Shown: piece by piece, positions 52,757 through 63,449 of the stretch | How positions within the stretch are numbered: position 1 is the stretch's first letter | How the letters are laid out: every line of letters begins with the position of its first letter | DNA from: Micrococcus sp023147585 | GTDB taxonomy: Bacteria > Actinomycetota > Actinomycetes > Actinomycetales > Micrococcaceae | Assembly (NCBI RefSeq): GCF_044872765.1 | Contig: NZ_CP085253.1 | Coordinates: forward strand, 1,364,001-1,428,000 | Length of the DNA: 64,000 nucleotides | Reading direction: 5' to 3' | Notes under the pieces: generated by a model | Told to the model about the DNA's origin: nothing | Seen by the model: only the letters and a program-made list of their open reading frames with translations | The model's database searches: none | Position numbers and translations under genes: made by a program

Positions 52757-53257
52757 TCAGGCGCTGAGGAAGTGCACCACGACGCCGATGCCCACCGAGG
52801 CGAGGGCGAGCATCGCGCAGCCGAGCTCCACGAGGATGCCCAGCCCCATGGCCTTGAGCGTGCTCCACGAGCTGGCGAGCGCGGCGCGGCCGTCCTTGAG
52901 GCGCGCCCACTGCGAGCCGAAGAGGCCGAGCGCGAAGCCCAGGAAGAGGCCCACGATCGGGACCACGAAGAAGCCGATCGCGCCGCACACCAGGCCCACG
53001 AGGATCGGGCCGCGCGGGACGCGCTCGCGGCGCAGACGCCGTCCGGTGAGCACGGCGGAGGCGCCCATGCCGGCGATCGAGAGGCCGGCGGCCACGAGGC
53101 CGAACGTCCACGAGGCGGTCGAGCCCAGGATCCAGGCCCACGCGATCGCGGTCACGAGGTTGAGGGCCGAGCCCGGCAAGATCGGGTAGACGGTGCCCAC
53201 CAGCCCCACGAGGAGCAGGAGGAGGGCGAGGACGGAGACGACGATCGCGAGGGTCAC
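52757..53257 (-). CDS. DUF456-family membrane protein, copy 1
   Basis: This 166-residue protein has four to five helices. The DUF456 pattern appears as GLVGTVYPILPGSALNLVTA, then SAVLTGRRLRRERVPRGPIL and FFVVPIVGLFLGFALGLF, with small glycine zippers typical of the family. The function is unknown. A GTG start at 53257 with a moderate upstream site is used. A close paralogue is encoded at 58.1-58.6 kb, on the other side of the glyoxylate genes. Confidence 0.85.
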   Translation of the reverse strand: MTLAIVVSVLALLLLLVGLVGTVYPILPGSALNLVTAIAWAWILGSTASWTFGLVAAGLSIAGMGASAVLTGRRLRRERVPRGPILVGLVCGAIGFFVVPIVGLFLGFALGLFGSQWARLKDGRAALASSWSTLKAMGLGILVELGCAMLALASVGIGVVVHFLSA

Positions 53258-53288
53258 GTCCCCAGTATGGGCGAGGGTCCGCCGTCGC

Positions 53289-54758
53289 TCAGCCGCGCTC
53301 CTGCGCCTGCAGGAACTCGAAGACCTGCACCTCGTCCACGCCCGGGAAGGCGCCGCTGGGCATGGCCGCCAGCAGGTGGGCGTTGGCGCGGGCCGCCGGC
53401 CACGCGTTGCCTCCCCACGCCGCCTCGAGCTCCGGGGAGGGCGTGCGGCAGCACGTGGGATCGGGGCAGCGGCTCACGCTGCGCGCCGTCGTCTCCCGGC
53501 CCTGGAACCACTTCGCGTCGTCGAACGGGACGCCCACGGTGAGGGAGTACAGGCCGGTGGATGTCGGCTCGACGACGGCGGCGCACCAGAAGGTGCCCGC
53601 CACGGTGTCCGTGTACTGGTGGAAGGAGCCCAGCCGGTCCGCCACGTCGAACACCTGCCGCGAGGTCCACTCCCGGCACGCGGGCTGCCCCTCGATGGCA
53701 CCGATGTGGTCCGTGGGGAAGCGGACGCCGTCGTTCTCGTACGCCTTGTGGAACACCCCGGAGTCGCTGACCTTGGCGAAGTGGCAGCGGATGCCCAGGT
53801 GCTCGGTGGCGAGGTTGGTGAAGCGGTGGGCCGCGGACTCCCAGGAGACGCCGTAGCGGTCCCGCAGGTCGTCCACGGAGAGCTCGCGGCGCTCCTTGGC
53901 CTCCTTGAGCGCGCGCACGGTGCTCTCCTGCGGCATCATCAGGGCCGCCGCGAGGTAGTTGGTGAACACGCGCTGGCGCAGGAACTCCGAGTAGTCGCGC
54001 GGCTCGCCGTGGCCGAGCACGGCGGAGCAGACCGCCTGGAGCAGCACGGCGCGCGGGTCGTGCGCCGGGCGCCGCGAGCGGGCCAGGTAGATGCGCCGGT
54101 TCTTCAGGTCCGTCACGGAGCGGGTGGAGTGGGGCAGGTCCGGGACGAACCGCACGGAGAAGCCCACGTGGTCCGCGATGGCGGAGACGTCCTGGTGGGT
54201 CAGCGGGCCCTCAGAGTCCCGGACGACGGCGCGCAGCGCGCTGGCCTGGCGCTCCAGGTCCGCGTAGTGGTTGCCGCGGCGGCGCATCTCCTCGCGCAGC
54301 TCGCTGTTGGCCCGGCGCGCCTCCTCGGGCGTGGAGACGCGCTCGGCCATCTGCCGGTCCAGCTCGGCCTGCAGTCCCGCGATCACCTCGAGCACCTCGG
54401 TGGGCGTGCCGACCCCGACCTTGACGGGCGGCAGGCCGAGGCGCGCGAAGAGGGGCCCGCGCTGGGCGCGCTCCACCGCGATCTCGAGGGCGGCGCGGCG
54501 GCTGGGGACGTCGGGGCGCAGCAGCTCCTCCACGCCGACGCCGAGCGTCTCGGCGAGGCGTCCCACGAGCTGCAGGCGCGGCTCGCGCCGGCCGTTCTCC
54601 ACGAGGGAGAGATGGGAGGCGGTGACGCCGGCGGCCTCGGCCACCTGGGCGAGGGTGCGCCCGGACTCGCGCCGCAGGTGGCGCAGGCGGCGGCCGAAGA
54701 CGAGGGGGTCGACGGCGCCGCCTCCCGCGTCCGCCGCCTCGATGCGGGTCGGTTCCAT
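53289..54758 (-). CDS. ramB: RamB-like regulator of acetate metabolism
   Basis: The 489-residue protein begins with an XRE helix-turn-helix (RTLAQVAEAAGVTASHLSLV, ENGRREPRLQ), continues with an IrrE/peptidase-like region (HDPRAVLLQAVCSAVLGHGE, FTNYLAAALMMP) and ends with a cysteine-rich segment CPDPTCCRTPSPELEAAW. This is the short-chain fatty-acid regulator type (RamB of Corynebacterium and Mycobacterium), which controls isocitrate lyase. It lies divergent to aceA, matching the conserved arrangement. Confidence 0.88.
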   Translation of the reverse strand: MEPTRIEAADAGGGAVDPLVFGRRLRHLRRESGRTLAQVAEAAGVTASHLSLVENGRREPRLQLVGRLAETLGVGVEELLRPDVPSRRAALEIAVERAQRGPLFARLGLPPVKVGVGTPTEVLEVIAGLQAELDRQMAERVSTPEEARRANSELREEMRRRGNHYADLERQASALRAVVRDSEGPLTHQDVSAIADHVGFSVRFVPDLPHSTRSVTDLKNRRIYLARSRRPAHDPRAVLLQAVCSAVLGHGEPRDYSEFLRQRVFTNYLAAALMMPQESTVRALKEAKERRELSVDDLRDRYGVSWESAAHRFTNLATEHLGIRCHFAKVSDSGVFHKAYENDGVRFPTDHIGAIEGQPACREWTSRQVFDVADRLGSFHQYTDTVAGTFWCAAVVEPTSTGLYSLTVGVPFDDAKWFQGRETTARSVSRCPDPTCCRTPSPELEAAWGGNAWPAARANAHLLAAMPSGAFPGVDEVQVFEFLQAQERG

Positions 54759-55035
54759 GGGGCCAGCGTAGGGGGGCGAGGGCCACTCCGGTAGGCCTTT
54801 CAGTCATTTTTCTAGAAGTTTCCGGGCCCGCAGACCCTCATTCCCTGAGATGACGCGTCAATCTGGCCGGAAACGTTGATTTATGACAGGCGGACAAAAC
54901 GGCCCGTTGTTCTTCCCGGAATCGTCTTCCAGACCCGTACGAGCGGGTCCAGAGTGAGAACACACCCCGGGGAACGGGACGCCGCGACGAAGCGGCCGAC
55001 CGCTCCTCCCACCCCCTCCCGAGAGGACAGCGATC
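54759..55035. promoter_or_regulatory. ramB-aceA divergent promoter region
   Basis: The 277-bp gap is AT-richer than its flanks near 54795-54830 (TTTTTCTAGAAGTTTCC) and has a short inverted repeat GACCCG-N6-CGGGTC at 54932-54949. RamB sites of the AAAGTTTGCAAA kind could not be found exactly, so the operator is not assigned. Confidence 0.4.
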
Positions 55036-56331
55036 ATGACCGAGCAGACCGCCCCCACCGCCGAGCAGCTCGCCCAGCAGTGGGCGACCGACGCCCGCTG
55101 GGCCACCACCGAGCGCACCTTCTCCGCCGAGGACGTCGTCCGCCTGCGCGGCCGTGTCCAGGAGGAGCACACCCTGGCCCGCCGCGGCTCGGAGAAGCTG
55201 TGGAACCAGCTCACGAAGGAGCACGCCGGCGGCGAGTTCACCAACGCCCTCGGCGCCCTCACCGGCAACCAGGCCGTGCAGCAGGTCAAGGCCGGCCTGC
55301 GCGCCGTGTACCTCTCCGGCTGGCAGGTCGCCGCCGACGCCAACCTCTCCGGTCACACCTACCCGGACCAGTCGCTGTACCCCGCGAACTCCGTGCCCAC
55401 CGTGGTGCGCCGCATCAACAACGCGCTGCTGCGCGCGGACCAGATCGAGCACTCCGAGGGCATCCAGTCCGTCGAGGACTGGCTCGTGCCGATCGTCGCC
55501 GACGCGGAGGCCGGCTTCGGCGGCCCCCTCAACGCCTACGAGCTCATGAAGTCCATGATCGTGGCCGGCGCCTCGGGCGTGCACTGGGAGGACCAGCTCG
55601 CCTCGGAGAAGAAGTGCGGCCACCTGGGCGGCAAGGTGCTCATCCCCACCGGCCAGCACATCCGCACCCTGAACGCCGCCCGCCTCGCGGCCGACGTCGC
55701 CGACGTCCCCTCCGTGATTATCGCCCGCACCGACGCCGAGGCCGCCACCCTCATCACCTCCGACGTCGACGAGCGCGACACGGAGTTCATCACCGGCGAG
55801 CGCACCGCCGAGGGCTTCTACAAGGTCCGCAACGGCATCGAGCCCTGCATCGCCCGCGCCAAGGCCTACGCCCCCTACTCCGACCTCATCTGGATGGAGA
55901 CCGGCACCCCGGACCTGGAGCTGGCCCGGAAGTTCGCCGAGGCCGTCAAGTCGGAGTTCCCCGACCAGATGCTCTCCTACAACTGCTCGCCGTCCTTCAA
56001 CTGGCGCAAGAACCTGGACGACGACACCATCGCCAAGTTCCAGCGCGAGCTCGGCGCCATGGGATACACGTTCCAGTTCATCACCCTGGCCGGCTTCCAC
56101 GCCCTCAACCACTCCATGTTCGACCTGGCCAAGGGCTACAACGAGCGCCAGATGTCCGCGTACGTGGAGCTGCAGGAGCGCGAGTTCGCCGACGAGGCGC
56201 GCGGCTACACCGCCACCCGTCACCAGCGCGAGGTGGGCACCGGCTACTTCGACGCCGTCTCCACCGCCATCAACCCCGACTCGTCCACGGTGGCCCTCCG
56301 GGAGTCCACCGAGGCCGGCCAGTTCCACTGA
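55036..56331 (+). CDS. aceA: Isocitrate lyase
   Basis: This 431-residue enzyme splits isocitrate into glyoxylate and succinate, the first step of the glyoxylate shunt. The catalytic signature EKKCGHLGGKVLIPT, with the active-site cysteine near residue 195, is intact, as are the metal-binding stretch IVADAEAGFGGPLNAYELMK and NCSPSFNWR. Length is normal for the short bacterial form. It is transcribed toward aceB and divergently from ramB, whose product probably represses it. Confidence 0.96.
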   Translation: MTEQTAPTAEQLAQQWATDARWATTERTFSAEDVVRLRGRVQEEHTLARRGSEKLWNQLTKEHAGGEFTNALGALTGNQAVQQVKAGLRAVYLSGWQVAADANLSGHTYPDQSLYPANSVPTVVRRINNALLRADQIEHSEGIQSVEDWLVPIVADAEAGFGGPLNAYELMKSMIVAGASGVHWEDQLASEKKCGHLGGKVLIPTGQHIRTLNAARLAADVADVPSVIIARTDAEAATLITSDVDERDTEFITGERTAEGFYKVRNGIEPCIARAKAYAPYSDLIWMETGTPDLELARKFAEAVKSEFPDQMLSYNCSPSFNWRKNLDDDTIAKFQRELGAMGYTFQFITLAGFHALNHSMFDLAKGYNERQMSAYVELQEREFADEARGYTATRHQREVGTGYFDAVSTAINPDSSTVALRESTEAGQFH

Positions 56332-56378
56332 GCCGTTCCTCCCCCGACTGCGAACCGCGAAGACCCTAGGAGCAAGCC

Positions 56379-58061
<1,683 letters not shown>

Positions 58062-58084
58062 ACCGCGGAGATCACGCGCCACGC

Positions 58085-58120
58085 CGCCGCCGCCTGCCCC
58101 TCCCGGGGCGGGCGGCGGCG
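58085..58120. terminator. 16-bp hairpin between aceB and the convergent DUF456 gene
   Basis: GC-rich arms (58085-58100 and 58105-58120) pair at all positions counting one G-U, with a 4-nt loop TCCC. It lies 23 nt after aceB and 17 nt from the convergent gene end. Confidence 0.75.
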
Positions 58121-58137
58121 TCGTGGTGGGCCGGCGC

Positions 58138-58557
58138 TCAGACGGCGGCGCGGACGATGATCCCGAGGCCCATGGTCTTGAGGGCGTTGACGGAGCTGGC
58201 CCTGGCGGCGCGGCCGTCCTTGAGGCGCGCCCACTGCGAGGCGAACAGGCCCACCGCGAAGCCGATGAACAGGCCGACCACGGGGAGGACGAAGAAGCCG
58301 ATGATCGCCCCGACGACGCCGGCCATGATCGGCCCGCGCGTCACCTTCTCCCGGCGCAGCGAGCGGCCCGTGAGCACGGCGGACGCGCTCAGGCCCGCGA
58401 TCGCCAGGCCGGCCGCGACGATGCCGAACGTCCAGGAGGCACTGGACCCGAGGATCCACGCCCACGCGAGGGACGGGATGAGGATCGAGCCGGGCAGGAT
58501 CGGGTAGACCGTGCCGACCACCCCGACCATGATCAGGAGGACGGCAAGGAGGGACAC
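58138..58557 (-). CDS. DUF456-family membrane protein, copy 2
   Basis: The 139-residue product matches copy 1 (52.8-53.3 kb) throughout its length (VGVVGTVYPILPGS, SAVLTGRSLRREKVTRGPIM, FFVLPVVGLFIGFAVGLF). The position equivalent to the GTG start of copy 1 is GCG here, so translation must start at the GTG seven codons further in. The C-terminus ends about 20 residues earlier. It may be a decaying duplicate or a shortened functional form. Confidence 0.75.
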   Translation of the reverse strand: MSLLAVLLIMVGVVGTVYPILPGSILIPSLAWAWILGSSASWTFGIVAAGLAIAGLSASAVLTGRSLRREKVTRGPIMAGVVGAIIGFFVLPVVGLFIGFAVGLFASQWARLKDGRAARASSVNALKTMGLGIIVRAAV

Positions 58558-58646
58558 GGCGATCGCGAGGGTGGTCGCCGCTCCAGTATGACGGGCCGCC
58601 CAGGGAGAGCAGGCGCCGCTGCCGCCGGCGGGCGGGCCGCGCCCGC

Positions 58647-59120
58647 TCAGCCCCGCTGCCAGGGCCGCTCACCGTGCTCGTGCCGGAACACGAGCGAGGT
58701 GCGGGTGGAGGCCACGGCCGGATCCGCGGAGAGGTTCTTGAGCACGAACCGGGAGACCTCCTCCGAGTCCCCGACCGCCACGTGGAGGAGGAAGTCCTCC
58801 TCGCCGCCGAGGAAGAACACCTGCTGGACGCCGGGCAGGCAGCGCATCTGCTCGAAGAGCTCCTCCATGCGGTGGCGGGCCCCCGGGCGGATGCGCACGG
58901 AGATCAGCGCAACCAGGCCGTTCCCCAGGGCGGCCGGGTCCACCTCCACGGTGAAGCCGCGCACCGCTCCGGACGCGCGCAGCGCCTTGAGCCGGGCGAG
59001 GCACGTGGACGGCGCCACCCCGAGCTCCTCCGCGAGCGAGGCGTTGGTGCGGCGCGCGTCCTGCCGCAGCAGCTCGAGGAGCCGCCGGTCCACCCGGTCG
59101 AGGGACTGCAGATGCTTCAT
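58647..59120 (-). CDS. Lrp/AsnC-family regulator
   Basis: This 157-residue protein has an N-terminal helix-turn-helix (DRVDRRLLELLRQDARRTNA, SLAEELGVAPSTCLARLKAL) and a C-terminal RAM effector-binding domain with LPGVQQVFFLGGEEDFLLHV. It sits divergent to the alanine dehydrogenase gene, the arrangement of AldR/Lrp with ald, so alanine or another amino acid is the likely effector and ald the likely target. Confidence 0.92.
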   Translation of the reverse strand: MKHLQSLDRVDRRLLELLRQDARRTNASLAEELGVAPSTCLARLKALRASGAVRGFTVEVDPAALGNGLVALISVRIRPGARHRMEELFEQMRCLPGVQQVFFLGGEEDFLLHVAVGDSEEVSRFVLKNLSADPAVASTRTSLVFRHEHGERPWQRG

Positions 59121-59235
59121 GGTTCCGGCCTCACTGTGAGCTGTGTGGTGAAGATTCCGTCCAATTCTGCGGTCTGGGCACACGATCCTTCGGGACCTGG
59201 TCCGCTCTGCCGACGGGAACGCTAGATTCGCGCCC

Positions 59236-60378
59236 ATGCTGATCGGAGTGCCCACAGAGGTCAAGAACAACGAGTTCCGCGTTGCCCTCACGGACGGCGG
59301 CGTCCTGGAGCTGGCCCGGCGCGGCCACGAGGTCCTGGTGCAGGCCGGCGCCGGCGTCGGGTCCGGGATCACGGACGAGGCCTACGGCGAGGCGGGCGCC
59401 CAGCTCGTGGAGAGCGCGGACGAAGTGTGGGAGCGCGCGGAGCTCCTGCTGAAGGTCAAGGAGCCCGTGGCCGAGGAGCACCACCGCCTGCGCCGCGGCC
59501 AGGTCCTCTTCACCTACCTCCACCTCGCCGCCGACGCCGAGGGCACCCGCGCCCTCCTGGACTCCGGCACCACCGCGATCGCCTACGAGACCGTCACCCG
59601 CGGCCGCGCCCTGCCGCTGCTGGCCCCGATGTCCCAGGTGGCCGGTCGCCTCGCCCCCACGGCCGGCGCCTACCACCTCACCCAGGCGCAGGGCGGCTCG
59701 GGCGTGCTGCTCGGCGGCGTGCCCGGCACCCGCCGCGGACGCGTGGCCGTGATCGGCGCGGGCGTCGCGGGCGAGAACGCGGCCGTCGTCGCCGCGGGCA
59801 TGGGCGCGGACGTGACCGTGCTGGACATCAACCTGGAGCGCCTCGCTCAGCTGGACGCCACCCACAACGGGCGCTTCCGCACGCTGGCCTCCTCCCACCT
59901 GTCCATCGCCGAGACCGTGGCGGACGCGGACCTCGTGATCGGCTCCGTGTTGATCCCCGGCGCGACGGCCCCCAAGCTGGTCACGGCGGAGATGGTGGAG
60001 GCGATGCGCCCGGGCACCGTGCTCGTGGACATCGCGATCGACCAGGGCGGCTGCTTCGAGAACTCCCGCGCCACCACGCACCAGGACCCCACGTACCGCG
60101 TGGGCGAGCAGGTCTACTACTGCGTGGCCAACATGCCCGGTGCCGTGCCGCAGACCTCCACGGCCGCCCTCACGAACGCGACCCTGCCCTACATCCTGAA
60201 GATCGCCGACGCCGGCTGGCGCGCCGCCCTCTCCTCCGACGAGGGATTCGCCGCGGGGCTCAACGCCCACGAGGGCTCCCTCACCCTGCGCTCCGTGGCC
60301 GAGGCGCTCGCCGACCCGCTCGGGCTGGACGCGGACAGGGACGTGCACGCGACGTCCGAGGTGCTGGCCGGGGCCTGA
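59236..60378 (+). CDS. ald: Alanine dehydrogenase
   Basis: This 380-residue enzyme catalyses reversible NAD-dependent deamination of L-alanine to pyruvate. The N-terminal segment MLIGVPTEVKNNEFRVALT, the KVKEPVAEE lysine region (residue about 75), histidine in TYLHLAAD and the NAD loop VAVIGAGVAGENAA (residues about 170-183) followed by VDIAIDQGGCFE are all present. It diverges from the Lrp-type regulator across 115 bp. It is likely induced during growth on alanine. Confidence 0.96.
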   Translation: MLIGVPTEVKNNEFRVALTDGGVLELARRGHEVLVQAGAGVGSGITDEAYGEAGAQLVESADEVWERAELLLKVKEPVAEEHHRLRRGQVLFTYLHLAADAEGTRALLDSGTTAIAYETVTRGRALPLLAPMSQVAGRLAPTAGAYHLTQAQGGSGVLLGGVPGTRRGRVAVIGAGVAGENAAVVAAGMGADVTVLDINLERLAQLDATHNGRFRTLASSHLSIAETVADADLVIGSVLIPGATAPKLVTAEMVEAMRPGTVLVDIAIDQGGCFENSRATTHQDPTYRVGEQVYYCVANMPGAVPQTSTAALTNATLPYILKIADAGWRAALSSDEGFAAGLNAHEGSLTLRSVAEALADPLGLDADRDVHATSEVLAGA

Positions 60379-60388
60379 CCCTCGACCA

Positions 60389-60426
60389 CGCGGGGCCAGG
60401 ATGGTCTGATCCGTCCGGGCCCCGCG
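60389..60426. terminator. 9-bp hairpin between ald and the convergent pdxT
   Basis: Perfect 9-bp arms (60389-60397 and 60418-60426) with a 20-nt loop lie 10 nt after ald. It is a plausible but weaker terminator than others in the window. Confidence 0.5.
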
Positions 60427-60458
60427 CCGTCCAGGCTCACTGCCCGAGAGCGTCCGGC

Positions 60459-61124
60459 TCAGAGCCCAGCGAGGAACTCCCGGTGGAAGGACCAGTCGCC
60501 GGTGACCTCGGGGTGGAAGCTCGTGGCGAGCAGGCGCCCCTGGCGCACGGCCACGGGCAGGCGCGCGTCGTCGTCGAGCCCCAGCCCCGCAGGGTCCACG
60601 GACAGGCGCGAGGCCGGCACGCTCGCCAGGACCTCGACGTCGGCGCCGGCGGCCAGCACTGCGGGCGCGCGGATGAACACGGCATGCACCGGGTCCGCCG
60701 AGACGGCGGGGACGGCGAGGTCCTCCTCGAACGAGTCCACCTGCGCGCCGAACGCGTTGCGCCGCACCGTGACGTCCAGGACGCCGAGACTGCCCTGGCC
60801 CGGGGCAGGGTTCTGGATCCCGTCCGCCAGCATGATGAGGCCGGCGCACGTGCCGTAGGCCGGCAGGCCGGCGCGGAGGGCCGCGGCGAGCGCGTCCTTG
60901 AGCGCCATGATCCGCGCGAGCCGGTCCATCACGGACGACTCCCCTCCGGGCAGGACGATCCCGTCGAGCCCCTCGAGGTCGGCGGGGCGCCGCACCAGCC
61001 GGGTCTGCGCGCCGAGCGCCTCGAGGACGTGCACGTGCTCGCGGACGTCGCCCTGGAGCGCGAACACCCCGACGAGCCTCCCGTTGCTGGAACCCTGGTC
61101 GCCGTCCGGCCGCGTCGTCGTCAT
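60459..61124 (-). CDS. pdxT: Pyridoxal 5'-phosphate synthase glutaminase subunit
   Basis: This 221-residue class I glutaminase supplies ammonia to PdxS. The motifs are intact: VLPGGESSVMDRLAR, catalytic cysteine in AYGTCAGLIML (about residue 92), and the histidine-glutamate pair in TSFHPEVTGD near the end. About 15 extra residues precede the usual N-terminus. In many actinobacteria it directly follows pdxS; here a nuclease-like gene and two palindromes lie between them. Confidence 0.93.
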   Translation of the reverse strand: MTTTRPDGDQGSSNGRLVGVFALQGDVREHVHVLEALGAQTRLVRRPADLEGLDGIVLPGGESSVMDRLARIMALKDALAAALRAGLPAYGTCAGLIMLADGIQNPAPGQGSLGVLDVTVRRNAFGAQVDSFEEDLAVPAVSADPVHAVFIRAPAVLAAGADVEVLASVPASRLSVDPAGLGLDDDARLPVAVRQGRLLATSFHPEVTGDWSFHREFLAGL

Positions 61125-61161
61125 TCCCCTGATGCTAGCCCGCCCCCTCCCCCGAACGAGG

Positions 61162-61208
61162 TGTCACGAATCGTTGGCATCCGGGCCGCATTCCAACGAT
61201 TCGTGACA
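61162..61208. repeat. Palindromic element, left of the DUF559-like gene
   Basis: Arms TGTCACGAATCGTTGG (61162-61177) and its exact complement (61193-61208) enclose a 15-nt loop. The same TGTCACGAA/GTTGG pattern appears in the larger hairpin at 62418-62472. It overlaps the 3' end of the nuclease-like gene, whose last residues it encodes. Confidence 0.75.
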
Positions 61209-62276
61209 ATTCGTCTGCGCGGAGAGGACGGCGCCGCGGCGGAGGAGGGCGGCGCGCAGGTCGGCCGCCATCCGCTCGAACCCCGACGGCGTCCACACGT
61301 CCCCGGCCACCCGCAGACAGGTCCAGTCCGACGCCTCGAGACGGCGCACGCGGCTGATGTCCTCCCGGAACTGGGCGACGTCCGTGCGGTGGTGGTCGCC
61401 CTCGTACTCGAGGCACACGCGCGACTCCTCCCACACCAGGTCCGGCATGATCCACGACCCGCCCCGGAGCGTGACCCGCACGTTCATCCGCGGCTCCGGG
61501 AAGCCGGCCCCCACCAGCCGCAGCCGCAGCCGGCTCTCCGCGGGCGATCCGCTGCCGTCCCGCAGCAGCGGCAGCGCTGCCCGCATCAGGCGCACCCCGC
61601 GCACGTTCCGCCGCTTCCCGACGACGGCGGCCAGTTCCGCTCGCGTGCATCGCGGGTGCTCGCCGGGCTCCTCCCTGGCGGCCGCCCCGTGCGCGGACTG
61701 GAGCAGCGACTCCCCCGCCACCACGAGGTCCTCGAGGGCACGCTCCTCCACGAGGGGCGGGACGGACCGTGGGTCACCCCACGGGACGAGCTGTGTGGCC
61801 AGGTCAGTCCAGGTCCATGCCGCCGACGTCACGGGGACGCCCGCGAGACGGGTGACGGGGGCGGCCGGGGGAAGCGTGTGGGGACGGACGCCGCGAGGAC
61901 GGGGGCGGCCGCCGGCGTCGATGCGCTTGGACAGATGGAGCGGGGAGAGCGGGTCCAGCGCCGACGGCAGCCAGATCCCCCAGACCCACGCGGCGGTGGC
62001 GTGAGTGACCACGGCGTCCCCGGGCGTGAGGTCCGTCAGCGCTCGCAGGTGACCGATCCGGTCGACGGGACCCGGTCCGATCGCCCGCAGACCCCACGCC
62101 GGGGCCGCGAGGTCGGACGCGCGCAGGCGCTGGGCCGTCGCACCGGCGGCCCGCAGAGCGCGGACGGTGGACACCGGTGCCGCGCCGGAGGTGAGCAGGC
62201 GCCGGGGCACGGGGGCGTCCTCGTGGTCGGGTGGTGGGGAGACGGCGGGCGGGAGCCGTCGAGGGGGACGGGTCAT
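61164..62276 (-). CDS. DUF559/Vsr-like endonuclease-domain protein
   Basis: This 370-residue protein has an N-terminal region typical of actinobacterial proteins that pair an AbiEi-like recognition part with DUF559. It ends with a nuclease-like domain: GSWIMPDLVWEESRVCLEYE, then GDHHRTDVAQFREDISRVRR and WTCLRVAG. The Asp, Glu and His positions fit a very-short-patch-repair/PD-(D/E)XK fold. Whether it is catalytic is not known. ATG 62276 begins a proline-rich tail before the conserved region. Its stop lies within the left palindrome. Confidence 0.7.
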   Translation of the reverse strand: MTRPPRRLPPAVSPPPDHEDAPVPRRLLTSGAAPVSTVRALRAAGATAQRLRASDLAAPAWGLRAIGPGPVDRIGHLRALTDLTPGDAVVTHATAAWVWGIWLPSALDPLSPLHLSKRIDAGGRPRPRGVRPHTLPPAAPVTRLAGVPVTSAAWTWTDLATQLVPWGDPRSVPPLVEERALEDLVVAGESLLQSAHGAAAREEPGEHPRCTRAELAAVVGKRRNVRGVRLMRAALPLLRDGSGSPAESRLRLRLVGAGFPEPRMNVRVTLRGGSWIMPDLVWEESRVCLEYEGDHHRTDVAQFREDISRVRRLEASDWTCLRVAGDVWTPSGFERMAADLRAALLRRGAVLSAQTNCHESLECGPDANDS

Positions 62277-62417
62277 GCCCCCAGTGTGGCGACCGCCGCG
62301 CGCGAGGGGCGGGCCGTCGTCGTCGTCGGTGGACGAGGCGCGCCCGCTTGGCACGTGTGCAGGAGCAGCCCACCCCCACATACCCACACGCACCCACACA
62401 CCCACCCACACGCAGAT

Positions 62418-62472
62418 GAGGTGTCACGAAGTGTTGGTATCCGTGGCGGATACCAACACTTCGTGACACCTC
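62418..62472. repeat. 26-bp perfect hairpin element, right of the DUF559-like gene
   Basis: Two 26-bp arms (62418-62443 and 62447-62472) are exact complements around a TGG loop. It lies 33 nt after pdxS and so may terminate that gene, but shares its core with the palindrome at 61162-61208, which suggests a repeated element and not just a terminator. Confidence 0.8.
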
Positions 62473-62504
62473 GTTCGGAGGGGAGGGAGGGGGGTGGGGT
62501 CAGG

Positions 62505-63449
62505 TCACCAGCCGCGCTCGGCCAGGCGGTGCGGGGCTGCGAGGTCGGAGACGTTGATGCCCACCATGGCCTCGCCGAGGCCGCGGGAGGCAGCGGCGAT
62601 CGCGGCGGGGTCATCGAACTGGGCCGTCGCCTTGACGATGGCCTCGGCACGCTGGGCGGGGTTGCCGGACTTGAAGATGCCGGAGCCCACGAACACGCCG
62701 TCGGCGCCCATCTGCATCATCAGGGCCGCGTCCGCCGGGGTGGCCACGCCGCCCGCGGTGAACATGACGACCGGCAGGGTGCCGGTGGAGGCGACCTCGG
62801 CCACGAGCTCGTAGGGAGCCTGCAGCTCCTTGGCGGCCACGTACAGCTCGTCCTTGGCCAGGCCCTGCAGCGCCGCGATCTCCTTGCGGATGGTGCGGAT
62901 GTGCTTCACGGCCTCGGAGACGTCGCCGGTGCCGGCCTCGCCCTTGGAGCGGATCATGGCCGCTCCCTCGGTGATGCGACGCAGCGCCTCGCCCAGGTTG
63001 GTGGCGCCGCACACGAACGGCACGTCGAAGCCCCACTTGTCGATGTGGTTCACGTAGTCGGCCGGGGAGAGCACCTCGGACTCGTCGATGAAGTCCACCT
63101 TCAGGGACTGCAGGACCTGCGCCTCCACGAAGTGGCCGATGCGCGCCTTGGCCATCACGGGGATGGACACGGCCTCGATGATCCCGTCGATCAGGTCCGG
63201 GTCGGACATGCGGGCCACGCCGCCCTGCGAGCGGATGTCCGCGGGCACGCGCTCGAGCGCCATGACGGCCACGGCGCCCGCGTCCTCGGCGATGCGCGCC
63301 TGCTCGGGGGTGACCACGTCCATGATCACGCCGCCCTTGAGCATGTCCGCCAGGCCGCGCTTGACGCGGGTGGTGCCGGTGCCGCGCGCGCCGTCGTCGG
63401 CCGCGGAGATGGTGGAGGCGGAGAAGCTTGCTGCGGGTGCGTCGCTCAT
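62505..63449 (-). CDS. pdxS: Pyridoxal 5'-phosphate synthase lyase subunit
   Basis: This 314-residue TIM-barrel synthase makes PLP from ribose 5-phosphate, glyceraldehyde 3-phosphate and ammonia. MLKGGVIMDVVTPEQARIAE, AVMALERVPADIRSQGGVAR and the catalytic lysine in PVMAKARIGHF are present, with MIRSKGEAGTGDVSEAVKHI further on. AAGGAC precedes the ATG. The protein works as a dodecamer with PdxT; separation of the two genes by about 1.4 kb is unusual. Confidence 0.96.
   Translation of the reverse strand: MSDAPAASFSASTISAADDGARGTGTTRVKRGLADMLKGGVIMDVVTPEQARIAEDAGAVAVMALERVPADIRSQGGVARMSDPDLIDGIIEAVSIPVMAKARIGHFVEAQVLQSLKVDFIDESEVLSPADYVNHIDKWGFDVPFVCGATNLGEALRRITEGAAMIRSKGEAGTGDVSEAVKHIRTIRKEIAALQGLAKDELYVAAKELQAPYELVAEVASTGTLPVVMFTAGGVATPADAALMMQMGADGVFVGSGIFKSGNPAQRAEAIVKATAQFDDPAAIAAASRGLGEAMVGINVSDLAAPHRLAERGW

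Noticed and set aside
54795..54830. Possible RamB site upstream of aceA
   Set aside because: The AAAGTTTGCAAA pattern is not matched; only a loosely similar AGAAGTTTCC is present.
62378..62412. CACCCACA-type tandem repeats
   Set aside because: A short low-complexity run without regular spacing or unique spacers; not a CRISPR array and too brief to call a functional repeat.
61162..62472. The two palindromes as inverted ends of an insertion sequence
   Set aside because: Each is an internal hairpin, not one of two terminal arms, there is no transposase, and no target-site duplication was seen; kept only as a possible repeated element.
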